The notes under the pieces are model-generated. The model ran no database searches. It saw only the letters and a program-made list of their open reading frames with translations, and had not been told where the DNA came from. From Rugosimonospora africana (GTDB taxonomy: Bacteria; Actinomycetota; Actinomycetes; Mycobacteriales; Micromonosporaceae), in contig NZ_BONZ01000117.1 in the NCBI RefSeq assembly GCF_016862975.1, positions 1-35,339 on the forward strand: DNA of 35,339 nt, given 5' to 3'. Below, piece after piece: positions 23,632 through 32,537 of the stretch. A program made the translations under genes and the position numbers. Position 1 is the first letter of the stretch. Each line of letters starts with the position of its first letter.

Positions 23632-25278
23632 GTGCCGGATTTCGTGTATTCGCCGCTGCTGCCGTTGGGTGAGGACAAGACCGAGTACCGCCTGCTGACC
23701 ACCGAGGGCGTGGACGTCGTCGACGGGCCGGGCGGGCGCCGGTTCCTCACCGTCGCGCCCGAGGCGCTGACTCTGCTCACCGATACGGCGATGCACGACA
23801 TCGCACACTTCCTGCGGCCGGCGCACCTGACCCAGCTGCGGTCGATCCTGGAAGACCCGGCCGCGTCGCCGAACGACCGGTACGTCGCCCTGGACCTGCT
23901 GCGCAACGCGAACATCGCGGCCGGCGGGGTGCTGCCGATGTGCCAGGACACCGGCACCGCGATCGTGATGGGCAAGCGCGGCCGGTACGTGCTCACCGAC
24001 GGCACCGACGAGGAGGCCATCGCCCGGGGCGTCTTTGACGCGTACACCCGGCTGAACCTGCGGTATTCGCAGTTGGCCCCGCTGACCATGTGGGACGAGA
24101 AGAACACCGGCTCGAACCTGCCGGCACAGATCGAGCTCTACGCGGGCGATGCGCACCCGGACAGCTACGAGTTCCTGTTCATGGCCAAGGGCGGCGGCTC
24201 GGCCAACAAGTCGTACCTGTACCAGGAAACCAGAGCACTGCTGAACCCGACCAGGATGATGCAGTTCCTGGAGGAGAAGCTGCGGCTCATCGGCACCGCG
24301 GCCTGCCCGCCGTACCACCTGGCCATCGTGATCGGTGGCACCAGTGCCGAGTTCGCGCTCAAGACGGCCAAGTACGCGTCTGCGAAGTACCTGGACAACC
24401 TGCCCACCGAGGGCTCGATGAGCGCGCACGGCTTCCGGGACCTGGAGCTGGAGGCGCAGGTACTGGAGCTGACCCGGCAGTTCGGCATCGGCGCGCAGTT
24501 CGGCGGCCGGTACTTCTGCCACGACGTCCGGGTGGTCCGGCTGCCCCGGCACGGCGCGTCCTGCCCGGTCGCCATCGCGGTCTCCTGCTCGGCGGACCGG
24601 CAGGCACTGGCCCGGATCACACCCGAGGGTGTCTTCCTCGAGCAGTTGGAGACCGATCCGGCCAGGTTCCTGCCCGACGTCGCCCTCGACGAGGGACCGG
24701 TGGTCAACATCGACCTCAACCGGCCGATGAGCGAGATCCGCGCGGAGCTGTCCCGGTACCCGGTGGAGACCCGCCTGTCGCTGACCGGCCCGCTGGTCGT
24801 GGCGCGGGACATCGCGCACGCGAAGATCGCGGAGCGGCTGGACGCCGGCGAGCCGATGCCGGACTACCTGCGCGACCACGCGGTCTACTACGCCGGTCCG
24901 GCGAAGACCCCGGAGGGCTACGCGAGCGGCAGCTTCGGCCCGACCACCGCCGGCCGGATGGACTCCTACGTGGAGAAGTTCCAGGCGGCGGGCGGCTCGC
25001 TGGTGATGCTGGCCAAGGGCAACCGGTCCGGCCAGGTCACCCGGGCCTGCCAGGAGCACGGCGGCTTCTATCTCGGCTCGATCGGCGGGCCGGCGGCCCG
25101 GCTGGCGCAGGACTGCATCACCCACGTCGAGGTGCTGGAGTACCCGGAGCTGGGCATGGAAGCGGTCTGGAAGATCGAGGTGGTGGACTTCCCCGCATTT
25201 ATCGTGGTCGATGACAAGGGCAATGACTTCTTCGCGGAGACCAGTAAGCCGGTGCTTACCGTCGGTCGACGTGTCTAA
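23632..25278 (+). CDS. Class I (4Fe-4S) fumarate hydratase
   Basis: This enzyme interconverts fumarate and malate with an oxygen-sensitive 4Fe-4S cluster. The 548-residue single chain fuses the alpha and beta parts, as in E. coli FumA/FumB. The three cluster cysteines are at matching positions: C104 ([10 protein letters not shown]), C225 (GTAACPPYH) and C319 (AVSCSADRQ); E. coli FumA uses 105, 224 and 318. The segment [12 protein letters not shown] and the C-terminal beta-domain motifs [12 protein letters not shown] and [10 protein letters not shown] are intact. The GTG at 23632 is chosen over an upstream frame inside the preceding gene. A class II fumarase lies 1.2 kb downstream, so the cell has both an oxygen-sensitive and an oxygen-stable form. 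Confidence 0.94.
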   Translation: MPDFVYSPLLPLGEDKTEYRLLTTEGVDVVDGPGGRRFLTVAPEALTLLTDTAMHDIAHFLRPAHLTQLRSILEDPAASPNDRYVALDLLRNANIAAGGVLPMCQDTGTAIVMGKRGRYVLTDGTDEEAIARGVFDAYTRLNLRYSQLAPLTMWDEKNTGSNLPAQIELYAGDAHPDSYEFLFMAKGGGSANKSYLYQETRALLNPTRMMQFLEEKLRLIGTAACPPYHLAIVIGGTSAEFALKTAKYASAKYLDNLPTEGSMSAHGFRDLELEAQVLELTRQFGIGAQFGGRYFCHDVRVVRLPRHGASCPVAIAVSCSADRQALARITPEGVFLEQLETDPARFLPDVALDEGPVVNIDLNRPMSEIRAELSRYPVETRLSLTGPLVVARDIAHAKIAERLDAGEPMPDYLRDHAVYYAGPAKTPEGYASGSFGPTTAGRMDSYVEKFQAAGGSLVMLAKGNRSGQVTRACQEHGGFYLGSIGGPAARLAQDCITHVEVLEYPELGMEAVWKIEVVDFPAFIVVDDKGNDFFAETSKPVLTVGRRV

Positions 25279-25297
25279 CATGTGACCGGTTTGCGGC

Positions 25298-25327
25298 TTG
25301 TCCGCGCCGGCTGAGGCGAAAGACAAT
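25298..25327 (+). promoter_or_regulatory. Promoter for the gene at 25335 (leaderless)
   Basis: The -35 TTGTCC (25298-25303) and -10 GACAAT (25322-25327) have an 18-base spacer. The GTG start follows the -10 after seven bases. Confidence 0.55.
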
Positions 25328-25334
25328 AGCGCGC

Positions 25335-26369
25335 GTGTCACACCCTCCGTACTCGTTTGGTCCGTCGAACGATCCCGGGCAGCAACCGCCCGCCGACCCG
25401 TATCAGCCGAGCGGATACCCGCCGGCTTATCCCGACCCGACGTACGGCGACCCCGCATACCACGACCCGAGCCAGCAGCACGGCTATCCCGGGAACACCG
25501 GGTACCAGCCCACCTCGCCGTACTCGCCCCAGCAGCAGTACCCCGGTGGATACCCCGGCCAGCAGCCCGGATACCCGCCGCAGCAGCAGTACCCGCCCGC
25601 GCAGGGCTACCCGCACCAGCAGGGATACGGCGCTTCGCAGCCGCAGTACCCCGGATACCCGGGCTACCCGCCGGAGCCGCCGAAGGGCAACAAGACCGGC
25701 GTGATCGTCGCGGTCGTCGCGGTGCTCCTGGTGCTGGTCGTCGGCGGTGGCGTCGCCGCGGCGTTCGCGTTCAACCACGACAAGAAGCCGGTCGCCCAGG
25801 GCACCGGCGGGCCGAGCGACACCCCGTCCGTCGCGCCCAGCGACGGCGGCAGCGGCACGGACACCGGCTCCACCCACACCGGTGACCTGCGCAGCTACCT
25901 GGTGCCGATGCCGAGCGGCGCGCAGAAGTGCTCGGACGAAGAGGGCACCAACGAGTCCCTGAGCCTCGACCAGGCGTCGAAGCTCAGCAGCGACCCCGAG
26001 AACCGCAAGAAAGACCTGGAGAGCTACAAGTTCAAGGGCGGCGCGGTCCGCTGCTGGGTGACCGCCGACAACACGACCGTGGATGTCCGGCTCTACCAGT
26101 TCGGCGAGACGGAAAAGGCAAAGAGCTTCTTCGACTCGGACATCGAGGGCACCAGCACCGAATACACCGCGAACAACATCACGGATGTGAACGGAGTCCC
26201 GCAGGGGAAGTCGTTCGCCAAGCCGGAAAAGGACTCCCAGGGCTACGTCCGGGTGATCAGCATCGGGCTCAACGGCGACGTGGTGCTGGTGATCGCGATC
26301 GCGCAGCTGCCGCCGCTGAAGGTGAGTGTCTCCGAAACCCTGCTTCAGCAGGAGTACCAGAAGCTCTGA
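25335..26369 (+). CDS. Membrane protein with Pro/Gln/Tyr-rich N-terminus and extracytoplasmic domain
   Basis: The 344-residue protein has a long low-complexity cytoplasmic region (1-117) rich in Pro, Gln, Tyr and Gly (repeats of the [12 protein letters not shown] type). One membrane helix follows (about 121-146, [26 protein letters not shown]), then a Ser/Gly/Thr/Asp linker. The extracytoplasmic domain (about 185-344) has two cysteines (KCSDEEG and RCWVTA). The outer domain contains strands such as [18 protein letters not shown] and [20 protein letters not shown] and resembles DUF3558-like or sensor-like lipoprotein domains, but I cannot name it. The gene lies between two fumarase genes yet looks unrelated. 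It has its own promoter and a following terminator, so it is probably a separate unit. Confidence 0.8.
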   Translation: MSHPPYSFGPSNDPGQQPPADPYQPSGYPPAYPDPTYGDPAYHDPSQQHGYPGNTGYQPTSPYSPQQQYPGGYPGQQPGYPPQQQYPPAQGYPHQQGYGASQPQYPGYPGYPPEPPKGNKTGVIVAVVAVLLVLVVGGGVAAAFAFNHDKKPVAQGTGGPSDTPSVAPSDGGSGTDTGSTHTGDLRSYLVPMPSGAQKCSDEEGTNESLSLDQASKLSSDPENRKKDLESYKFKGGAVRCWVTADNTTVDVRLYQFGETEKAKSFFDSDIEGTSTEYTANNITDVNGVPQGKSFAKPEKDSQGYVRVISIGLNGDVVLVIAIAQLPPLKVSVSETLLQQEYQKL

Positions 26370-26375
26370 GCGGTG

Positions 26376-26401
26376 CACCGGAGACCGACCGGTCTCCGGT
26401 G
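26376..26401 (+). terminator. Hairpin terminator after the Pro/Gln-rich membrane protein gene
   Basis: A perfect 11-bp stem (26376-26386 with 26391-26401) closes the loop GACC, six bases after the stop codon at 26369. It precedes the fumC start by 33 bases. Confidence 0.7.
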
Positions 26402-26422
26402 GCCGGTTGCCTGCCGTACGGG

Positions 26423-26428
26423 CAGGAT
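26423..26428 (+). promoter_or_regulatory. -10-like CAGGAT before fumC (leaderless)
   Basis: CAGGAT ends six bases before the ATG at 26435. It is part of a small inverted repeat, CCTGCC/GGCAGG (26411-26416 with 26421-26426). No ribosome site is visible. Confidence 0.35.
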
Positions 26429-26434
26429 GAACTC

Positions 26435-27802
26435 ATGGTCGAATATCGCGTCGAGCGCGACACCATGGGCGAGGTCAACGTCCCGGTGGACGCGTTGTGG
26501 CGGGCGCAGACGCAGCGGGCGGTGGAGAACTTCCCGGTCTCCGGCCGTGGCCTCGAACGGGCGCACATCGCCGCACTCGCCGAGATCAAGTCGGCGGCGG
26601 CCCACGCGAACGCCGCGTTGGGCGTCGTCCCGCGGGCGGTCGCGGACGCGATCATCGAGGCCGCGCGGGAGGTGGCCGGCGGCGACCACGACGACCAGTT
26701 CCCGGTCGACGTGTTCCAGACCGGCTCCGGTACGTCCTCGAACATGAACATGAACGAGGTGCTCGCCACGCTGGCCGCCCGCCGGCTCGGCGAGCCCGTT
26801 CACCCCAACGACGTGGTCAACGCGTCGCAGTCGTCCAACGACGTCTTCCCGACCTCGATCCGGCTGGCTGCCACGGCCGCGGTCACCCGGGACCTGATCC
26901 CGGCTCTGGAACACCTGGCGTCCACCGTGGACGGCAAGGTGGAGCAGTGGGCGGGCGTGGTGAAGTCCGGCCGTACCCACCTGATGGACGCCACCCCCAT
27001 CACGCTGGGACAGGAGTTCTCCGGGTACGCGGCGCAGATCCGGTACGGCGTCGAGCGGCTGCGCTCGTGCCTGCCCCGCCTCGCTGAGCTGCCGCTGGGC
27101 GGCACCGCGGTCGGTACCGGCATCAACACCCCGCCGGACTTCGCCCGGCTGGCGATCGAGCGACTGGCGGAGCTCACCGGGCTGCCGGTCACCGAGGCGC
27201 GCAACCACTTCGAGGCGCAGGGGGCGCAGGACGCGCTCGTGGAGGTGTCCGGCCAGCTGCGTGTCATCGCGGTCGGGCTGCACAAGATCGCCGGGGACAT
27301 CCGGTGGATGGGCAGCGGCCCCCGTACCGGGCTGGGAGAGCTGCGGATCCCCGACCTCCAGCCGGGTTCGTCGATCATGCCGGGCAAGGTGAACCCGGTG
27401 GTGTGCGAGGCGGTACGGCAGGTGGCCGCCCAGGTGATCGGGAACGACGCGGCGGTCGCGTTCGCCGGCTCGCAGGGCGACTTCGAGCTCAACGTGATGC
27501 TGCCGGTGATGGCCCGCAACCTGCTGGAATCCATCCGGCTGCTGGCCTCGGTGAGCCGGCTGTTCGCGGACCGGTGCGTGGTCGGGCTGGAGGCCGACGA
27601 GCGCCGGACCAGCGAGTACGCGGAAAGTTCCCCGGCCATCGTCACGCCGATGAACCGGTACGTCGGGTACGACGAGGCGGCGGCGATCGCGAAGCAGGCG
27701 CTCGCGTCGCGTACGACAATCCGCGAGGCGGCTCTCGCGAGAGGGCACGGCGACCTCGATCTGGATGACATTCTGAACGTGCTGCGCATGACTGGTCAGT
27801 AA
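26435..27802 (+). CDS. fumC: Class II fumarate hydratase FumC
   Basis: FumC is the iron-free, heat- and oxygen-stable fumarase of the citric acid cycle. The 455-residue protein has the aspartase/fumarase superfamily signature [11 protein letters not shown] (311-321). It also has the substrate-binding [13 protein letters not shown] (97-109), [13 protein letters not shown] (129-141) and the active-site histidine H182 in [18 protein letters not shown]. The ATG at 26435 gives the standard N-terminus ([14 protein letters not shown]). Other superfamily members (aspartase, argininosuccinate lyase) fit less well because the fumarase segments are complete. It is preceded by a terminator and followed after 17 bases by the YbjQ-like gene, which may share its transcript. 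Confidence 0.95.
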   Translation: MVEYRVERDTMGEVNVPVDALWRAQTQRAVENFPVSGRGLERAHIAALAEIKSAAAHANAALGVVPRAVADAIIEAAREVAGGDHDDQFPVDVFQTGSGTSSNMNMNEVLATLAARRLGEPVHPNDVVNASQSSNDVFPTSIRLAATAAVTRDLIPALEHLASTVDGKVEQWAGVVKSGRTHLMDATPITLGQEFSGYAAQIRYGVERLRSCLPRLAELPLGGTAVGTGINTPPDFARLAIERLAELTGLPVTEARNHFEAQGAQDALVEVSGQLRVIAVGLHKIAGDIRWMGSGPRTGLGELRIPDLQPGSSIMPGKVNPVVCEAVRQVAAQVIGNDAAVAFAGSQGDFELNVMLPVMARNLLESIRLLASVSRLFADRCVVGLEADERRTSEYAESSPAIVTPMNRYVGYDEAAAIAKQALASRTTIREAALARGHGDLDLDDILNVLRMTGQ

Positions 27803-27819
27803 TCGAGGTGTAGAGATCC

Positions 27820-28245
27820 GTGCTGATTGTCACCATTGATGACCTTCCCGGGTACCAGATCCGTGGGGTGGTCGGCGAGGTGGTCGGAGTGACCGCCCGC
27901 CCGCAGAACAAGTTCACGGAGGGCGTCCGCTCGCTGTCCGGCAGCCTCTCCGAGGCCGGGGAGCAGTACCTCATCGCCGGGCGGCGCGAAGCAGTGGAGC
28001 GGATGGCGTTCCACGCCCGCAACGCGGGAGCCAATGCCGTGATCGGCATGCGCTTCGACCACCGCGTCATCTCGCCGATGTGGGTGGAGATCTGTGCGTA
28101 CGGCACGGCGGTGGTCGCGGTCGCGGTCCGCACGGGACTGCCCGCTCCCCGGCGGGCGACGGCCAGGCGGCTGACCTCGCGGCCGGCGGAGCCGCCGCAG
28201 ACGCTGTACGAGATGATCCTGGAAGAGGAGACGGAGACGCCCTAA
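27820..28245 (+). CDS. YbjQ/UPF0145 family protein
   Basis: The 141-residue protein has a YbjQ-type domain over residues 1-107. It contains LPGYQIRGVVGEVVGVTAR, the conserved helix EAVERMAFHARNAGANAVIGMRFD, and closing strands MWVEICAYGTAVVAV. Members of the family form pentameric barrels; the old heavy-metal-binding label is not supported by conserved metal ligands here. A charged C-terminal tail (108-141) is extra. The GTG at 27820 has GAGGTG nine bases upstream. It lies 17 bases after fumC and ends 13 bases before the convergent IclR gene. The molecular role is unknown. Confidence 0.88.
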   Translation: MLIVTIDDLPGYQIRGVVGEVVGVTARPQNKFTEGVRSLSGSLSEAGEQYLIAGRREAVERMAFHARNAGANAVIGMRFDHRVISPMWVEICAYGTAVVAVAVRTGLPAPRRATARRLTSRPAEPPQTLYEMILEEETETP

Positions 28246-28258
28246 GTCCGGTCCTGCG

Positions 28259-28954
28259 CTAGTTTCCGGTACGCGGCGCCAGCGCCCGCGCCGTCGCGGC
28301 CGCCGCCCCGATGACCGCAGGCCCGACCACCTGCGCGTCCAGCGGGGCGAGGGCGACCACGCCGACGCTCGCCTCCAGCCCGGGTACGCCGAGTACCGGC
28401 GCGGCGATGCCGTAAGCGCCGGCCTGAAGCTGGCCGTTGGTCTCGACCCAGCCGGACTCGCCTCGCCGCCCGGCGAGAATCGCCAGCCCGGCCGCACCGT
28501 GATCGAGCGGGTGCCGGGAACCGGCACGGTAGGCGACGTGCAGCGCGGTCCAGCTCGGTTCGACGACCGCCAGCGCGACGGCCTCTCCCGGCGCCGCCTG
28601 GTCCCTCAGGCCCGGCCCCCCGGTCGGCCGCTGCCCGGCGCCGTCGGCCACGGTCAGGTGCGCGGTCGCGCCGACCTGCTCGGCGAGCCGGCGCAGCACC
28701 GGCAGCGTGGCGTCCGCGATCAGCGGCTGGGCACGCCGGGCCAGGTGCAGCACGCCGGCGCCGATCCGCAGTTGCCCGCCGTCGTCACGGCGGATCATGC
28801 CGTGCATGGCCAGCGTCGCGGCCAGCCGGTAGACGACCGAGCGCCCGACGCCGAGCCGGTTCGCCGCCTCGGTAACGGTCAGCCCTCCGGGGGCGTCCGC
28901 CACGAGTTGTAGCAGGCGCAGGCCGCGATCCAGGGTCTGCGCGGTCTCCTCCAC
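28259..28954 (-). CDS. IclR-family transcriptional regulator
   Basis: The 231-residue protein begins with a winged helix-turn-helix (about 5-62). It contains TLDRGLRLLQLVADAPGGLT, the recognition helix region VGRSVVYRLAATLAMHG, and a wing IRRDDGGQLRIG. The C-terminal IclR effector domain follows, with ATLPVLRRLAEQVGATAHLTVADG, the HPLDHGAAGLAILAG segment and the closing GIAAPVLGVPGLEASVGVVAL. Compared with typical members (about 250 aa) it is slightly short and has a variable Gly/Pro-rich loop after HLTVADG. The ligand is unknown. It is divergent from cysS, and the shared gap contains a near-palindrome that could be its own operator. A TACCCT -10 lies six bases before its GTG. Confidence 0.9.
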   Translation of the reverse strand: MEETAQTLDRGLRLLQLVADAPGGLTVTEAANRLGVGRSVVYRLAATLAMHGMIRRDDGGQLRIGAGVLHLARRAQPLIADATLPVLRRLAEQVGATAHLTVADGAGQRPTGGPGLRDQAAPGEAVALAVVEPSWTALHVAYRAGSRHPLDHGAAGLAILAGRRGESGWVETNGQLQAGAYGIAAPVLGVPGLEASVGVVALAPLDAQVVGPAVIGAAAATARALAPRTGN

Positions 28955-28960
28955 ACCGGG

Positions 28961-28966
28961 AGGGTA
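28961..28966 (-). promoter_or_regulatory. -10-like TACCCT for the IclR gene (leaderless)
   Basis: On the minus strand TACCCT ends six bases before the GTG at 28954. It mirrors the identical hexamer in front of cysS on the other side of the gap. Confidence 0.5.
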
Positions 28967-28991
28967 GCGCCCGGACGGCGCCGGCCAGGTA

Positions 28992-29006
28992 TCCGGACGA
29001 TCCGGA
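28992..29006. promoter_or_regulatory. Near-palindromic operator candidate between IclR gene and cysS
   Basis: TCCGGA-CGA-TCCGGA forms a 15-base repeat that is symmetric except for its centre. It lies midway between the two divergent -10 candidates, 25 bases from one and 14 from the other. This is a common place for autoregulation by an IclR protein. Confidence 0.4.
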
Positions 29007-29020
29007 ATCGTCGCGGAGGC

Positions 29021-29026
29021 TACCCT
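29021..29026 (+). promoter_or_regulatory. -10-like TACCCT for cysS (leaderless)
   Basis: TACCCT ends six bases before the GTG at 29033. This arrangement favours GTG 29033 over a TTG at 29027. Confidence 0.5.
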
Positions 29027-29032
29027 TTGAGG

Positions 29033-30451
29033 GTGACCCTACGGCTGTACGACAGCGCTACCCGATCGGCGCGGGATTTCGTCCCGCTGATCCCCGGTCA
29101 GGTGGGCATGTACCTGTGTGGTCTCACCGTGCAGTCCGGCCCCCATATCGGCCACCTTCGCTCCGGAGTGAACAACGACGTGCTGCGTCGCTGGCTCATG
29201 CGCTCGGGGCTGAAGGTCACCATGGTTCGCAACATCACCGACATCGACGACAAGGTACTGGCCAAGTCGATCGAGCACGGTGAGCCGTTCTGGTCGATCG
29301 CGTACCGCAACGAGCTGACCCTCGGTGCCGCGTACCGGTCGCTGAACGTGCTCGCCCCGACGTACGAACCCAGGGCCACCGGCCACATCCCCGAGATGCA
29401 CCAGCTGATCGCGCAGTTGATCGAGGGCGGCCACGCGTACCCGGCTCCGGACGGCTCCGGCGATGTGTACTTCGATGTCCGCTCCTATGCCGATTACGGC
29501 GCACTGTCCGGTCAGCGTCCCGACGCCATGGAACCGGCCGCCGACGCGCCGGCCCGCGCCAAGCGTGACCCGGTGGACTTCGCGCTGTGGAAGGGCGAGC
29601 GGCCCGACGAGCCGGCCGAGGCATACTGGCCGAGCCCGTGGGGGCGGGGCCGGCCGGGCTGGCACATCGAGTGCTCGGCCATGTGCTGGCGGTACCTCGG
29701 CGCCGAGTTCGACATCCACGGCGGCGGCCTGGACCTGCTGTTCCCGCACCACGAGAACGAGGTGGCCCAGTCCCGCAGCGCCGGCCTGCCATTCGCCCGG
29801 TACTGGGTGCACAACGCCCTGCTCAACCTCGGCGCGAACAAGATGGGCAAGTCACTCGGCAACGTGATCGACCTGGACGCGATCGTCGGCATGGGCATCC
29901 GTCCGGTCGAGCTGCGCTACTACCTGGCCCAGCCGCACTACCGCTCGATCATCGACTTCACGGAGTCCGCGCTCCAGGAGGCGGCCACCTCGTACCGCCG
30001 GATGGAGAGCTTCGTCAGCCGTGCCGTGGAACGGGTCGGTGCGGTCGAGCCGGGCGAGTTGCCGGCCGAGTTCGTCGAGGCGATGGACGACGACCTGAAC
30101 ACGTCGCGCGCGCTGGCCGTGGTGCACGACGCGGTACGGTTGGGCAACGCCGCGCTCTCCGCCGACGGGGACGTCAAGGAGGGGCTCGCCGCCGTACGCG
30201 GGATGCTGGACACGTTCGGCCTCGACCCGCTGGACCCGCACTGGTCCGGTGCCGCGGCCGGAGGCGCCGCCGCCGACCTCACGTCCACAGTGGACGCTCT
30301 CGTGCAGCTCGCCCTGCAACAGCGCCAGCTGGCCCGGGGCCGGAAGGACTGGGCCGCGGCCGACGCCGTACGCGACCAGTTGCGGCAGGCCGGCGTCGTT
30401 GTCGAAGACACCCCCCATGGACCACGTTGGAGCATCGCAGATGGCCGGTAA
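29033..30451 (+). CDS. cysS: Cysteinyl-tRNA synthetase
   Basis: The enzyme charges tRNA-Cys. The 472-residue class I synthetase has the HIGH motif (38-41, PHIGHLRSG). The zinc ligands that select cysteine are C29, C214 (HIECSAM), H239 and E243 (FPHHENE). The second ATP motif is written KMGKSLGN (270-277), with Gly where KMSKS usually has Ser. Full length with an anticodon-binding C-terminus makes it CysS rather than the shorter mycothiol ligase MshC. GTG 29033 is chosen from its leaderless -10. The gene ends inside the start of rlmB (11-base overlap), the cysS-rlmB pairing known from M. tuberculosis (Rv3580c-Rv3579c). Confidence 0.95.
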   Translation: MTLRLYDSATRSARDFVPLIPGQVGMYLCGLTVQSGPHIGHLRSGVNNDVLRRWLMRSGLKVTMVRNITDIDDKVLAKSIEHGEPFWSIAYRNELTLGAAYRSLNVLAPTYEPRATGHIPEMHQLIAQLIEGGHAYPAPDGSGDVYFDVRSYADYGALSGQRPDAMEPAADAPARAKRDPVDFALWKGERPDEPAEAYWPSPWGRGRPGWHIECSAMCWRYLGAEFDIHGGGLDLLFPHHENEVAQSRSAGLPFARYWVHNALLNLGANKMGKSLGNVIDLDAIVGMGIRPVELRYYLAQPHYRSIIDFTESALQEAATSYRRMESFVSRAVERVGAVEPGELPAEFVEAMDDDLNTSRALAVVHDAVRLGNAALSADGDVKEGLAAVRGMLDTFGLDPLDPHWSGAAAGGAAADLTSTVDALVQLALQQRQLARGRKDWAAADAVRDQLRQAGVVVEDTPHGPRWSIADGR

Positions 30452-31544
30452 CTCGCAGCGCCGCGGTCGGCGCGTCACGTCCAAGAAGGGCGCGAGCGTC
30501 GGTTCGGGCGGCCAGCGCCGCGCCGGCCTCAAGGGCAGGGGCCGCACCCTGCCCGCCGACGAGCGGCCGTGGCACAAGGGCTACTCCGGCGACGAACCGC
30601 TGCCCCAACGCACCGCCTGGAAGCAGGACAAGGAGCGCCGGGCGGCCGCCGCGGAGGGCCGGGCACCCAAGATCGGCCAGCCGGGCACCAAGTCGACGAC
30701 CGGCGGCAAGTCGACCGGCGGCCGGAAGGGCGCCGCTCCGGCAGCCCGCAAGGCCGGCCCACGCGTCTCCCCGGGTCGCCGGTCGGCACCCGCCAAGGAC
30801 GCGCCCGAGCTGCTCGTCGGCCGCAACCCGGTGGTCGAGGCGCTGCGCACGAGCGTGCCGGCGACTGCTCTCTACCTGGCGCTCGGCATCGACATCGACG
30901 ACCGGATCAACGAAGCGGTGCGCACCGCCGCCGACCGGAGCATCCCGGTACTCGAGGTGTCCCGGGCCGAGCTGGACCGGATGACCGGTGGCGTACTGCA
31001 CCAGGGCATCGGACTGTCCGTACCGCCGTACGCCTACGAGCCGTTCGAGGACCTGCTGGCGGCCGCGGTCGAGGCGACGCCGCCCCTGCTGGTCGCGCTC
31101 GACGGGGTGACCGACCCGCGCAACCTGGGCGCGGTCGTCCGCTCGGCCGCCGCCTTCGGCGCGCAGGGCGTCATCATTCCCGAGCGGCGGGCGGCCGGGA
31201 TGACCGCCACCGCGTGGCGAACCAGCGCGGGCGCGGCGGCTCGGGTGTCGATCGCGCAGGTGACCAACCTGACCCGGACGCTCAAGCGGTGCCAGGAGGA
31301 GGGGTTCCTGGTCGCCGGCCTGGACGCCGATGGCGAGACGCCGCTGCACGAACTGGAGGCCGCGGTCGGGCCGCTCGTGGTGGTCGTCGGCTCCGAGGGC
31401 CGGGGCCTGTCCCGGCTGGTCGGGGCGACCTGCGACCTGCGGGTGGGCATCCCGATGGCGTCCGAGGTCGAATCGCTCAACGCGTCGGTCGCGGCGGCGG
31501 TCGCGCTGGCCGAGGTGGCCCGGCGAAGGGCCGCCGCGGCCTGA
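30441..31544 (+). CDS. rlmB: 23S rRNA (guanosine-2'-O-)-methyltransferase RlmB (TrmH family)
   Basis: This SPOUT-fold enzyme methylates the ribose of a guanosine in 23S rRNA (G2251 in E. coli). The 367-residue protein has a basic, Gly/Arg/Lys-rich N-terminal extension (about 1-120). A SpoU substrate-binding domain follows, beginning [13 protein letters not shown]. The knotted catalytic domain has [17 protein letters not shown], the [12 protein letters not shown] motif and [18 protein letters not shown]. The long basic extension is common in actinobacterial members and may bind RNA. The ATG overlaps the cysS end. Other TrmH-family targets (tRNA G18, other rRNA sites) cannot be excluded from sequence. 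Confidence 0.92.
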   Translation: MAGNSQRRGRRVTSKKGASVGSGGQRRAGLKGRGRTLPADERPWHKGYSGDEPLPQRTAWKQDKERRAAAAEGRAPKIGQPGTKSTTGGKSTGGRKGAAPAARKAGPRVSPGRRSAPAKDAPELLVGRNPVVEALRTSVPATALYLALGIDIDDRINEAVRTAADRSIPVLEVSRAELDRMTGGVLHQGIGLSVPPYAYEPFEDLLAAAVEATPPLLVALDGVTDPRNLGAVVRSAAAFGAQGVIIPERRAAGMTATAWRTSAGAAARVSIAQVTNLTRTLKRCQEEGFLVAGLDADGETPLHELEAAVGPLVVVVGSEGRGLSRLVGATCDLRVGIPMASEVESLNASVAAAVALAEVARRRAAAA

Positions 31545-31551
31545 GACGCGA

Positions 31552-31580
31552 CACCCCGGCGCCCGCTCGGCGCCGGGGTG
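31552..31580. terminator. Terminator between rlmB and the sugar ABC operon
   Basis: A perfect 12-bp stem (31552-31563 with 31569-31580) encloses CGCTC and is followed by CTCTCTT. It starts seven bases after the rlmB stop; the convergent ABC ATPase gene ends 45 bases further on. Confidence 0.8.
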
Positions 31581-31625
31581 CTCTCTTATCGCTGGTACGT
31601 GCTCATCGCTGATATGTGCCGGCGG

Positions 31626-32534
31626 CTACTTGTTGTCGCGGATCTCCGCGAGGTACTTGCCGCGGTCCTTGGCCTTGCTGCCGCCGACCCGGTACTCGTT
31701 GGCCACCAGGTCGAGCAGCTCCTCGGCCGAAGTGTCGGTGACCTTCTTGTCGAACGTGATCTCCCCGTGTTGCAGGAGGTTCACTCGGTCGCAGACGTCC
31801 AGCACCTGGGTGTAGTTGTGCGCGATCATGATGATCGACAGGTCGCCGCGGGACCGGAGCATCTGGATCAGATCGAGGATGATGCCACCCTCCTTCGCCC
31901 CCATGGCGGCCAGCGGCTCGTCCAGCAACAGGATCCGCGCGTTGGAGTACACCGACCGGGCCACCGCGATGGCCTGCCGCTGCCCGCCGGACAGGTTGGC
32001 CACCTCGGCGTTGACCGACGGGATGTTGATGCCGATGTCGTCCAGGTACCGGCGGGCGTTGCGCCGCATCAGCGACTTGCGCAGGAACGGCCCGAACCTG
32101 GGCTCCTTGTTCAGGTGCAGGTTGAGGTACACCGGCAGGGTGTTGATCAGCGCGAGGTCCTGGAACACCGTCTCGATGCCCAGCGAGCGGGCGTGCTGCA
32201 CCGAGTGCAGGTTCGTCGGCTGCCCGTCGATGTAGATCTGCCCGCTGGTCGGTTGGTGGAAGCCGGTCAGGATCTTGATCAGTGTGGACTTGCCGGCACC
32301 GTTGTCGCCGATCAGGCCCAGGACCTCGCCCCGGCCGACGGTCAGGTTGACGTTGCGCAGAGCCTGAACCTGGCCGAACCTCTTGCCGACGTTCTCCGCC
32401 CTGATGGCCGGCGGAGCCGCTGGTGTGGTGGAGTCTGCCGTCACGGGGTCGCCAGTGGCGCCGACGGAGGTCGGACCGCCAGCGGCACCGAGGGACGAGG
32501 TGTCGCGGTCAAGCGACCCCTTCGGATCAGTCAT
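31626..32534 (-). CDS. Sugar ABC importer ATP-binding protein (single-domain, FrcA-like)
   Basis: The 302-residue ATPase energises the importer formed with the two upstream genes. After a Ser/Thr/Ala-rich N-terminal tail of about 42 residues come Walker A GDNGAGKST (76-84), the Q-loop in TVFQDLAL, signature LSGGQRQA (181-188), Walker B ILLLDE (201-206) and the switch histidine H239 (IMIAHN). Only one nucleotide-binding domain is present, whereas RbsA/XylG-type ATPases of this family have two; FrcA-type importers use single ones as homodimers. It starts three bases after the permease stop, so the two are coupled. Its position as last gene in a binding protein-permease-ATPase order is unusual only in detail. 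Confidence 0.92.
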   Translation of the reverse strand: MTDPKGSLDRDTSSLGAAGGPTSVGATGDPVTADSTTPAAPPAIRAENVGKRFGQVQALRNVNLTVGRGEVLGLIGDNGAGKSTLIKILTGFHQPTSGQIYIDGQPTNLHSVQHARSLGIETVFQDLALINTLPVYLNLHLNKEPRFGPFLRKSLMRRNARRYLDDIGINIPSVNAEVANLSGGQRQAIAVARSVYSNARILLLDEPLAAMGAKEGGIILDLIQMLRSRGDLSIIMIAHNYTQVLDVCDRVNLLQHGEITFDKKVTDTSAEELLDLVANEYRVGGSKAKDRGKYLAEIRDNK

Positions 32535-32537
32535 GCG

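Noticed and set aside
23599-25458. A 619-codon open frame on the minus strand opposite the class I fumarase gene
   Set aside because: It is the antisense of a gene with all three cluster cysteines, and its translation is low-complexity.
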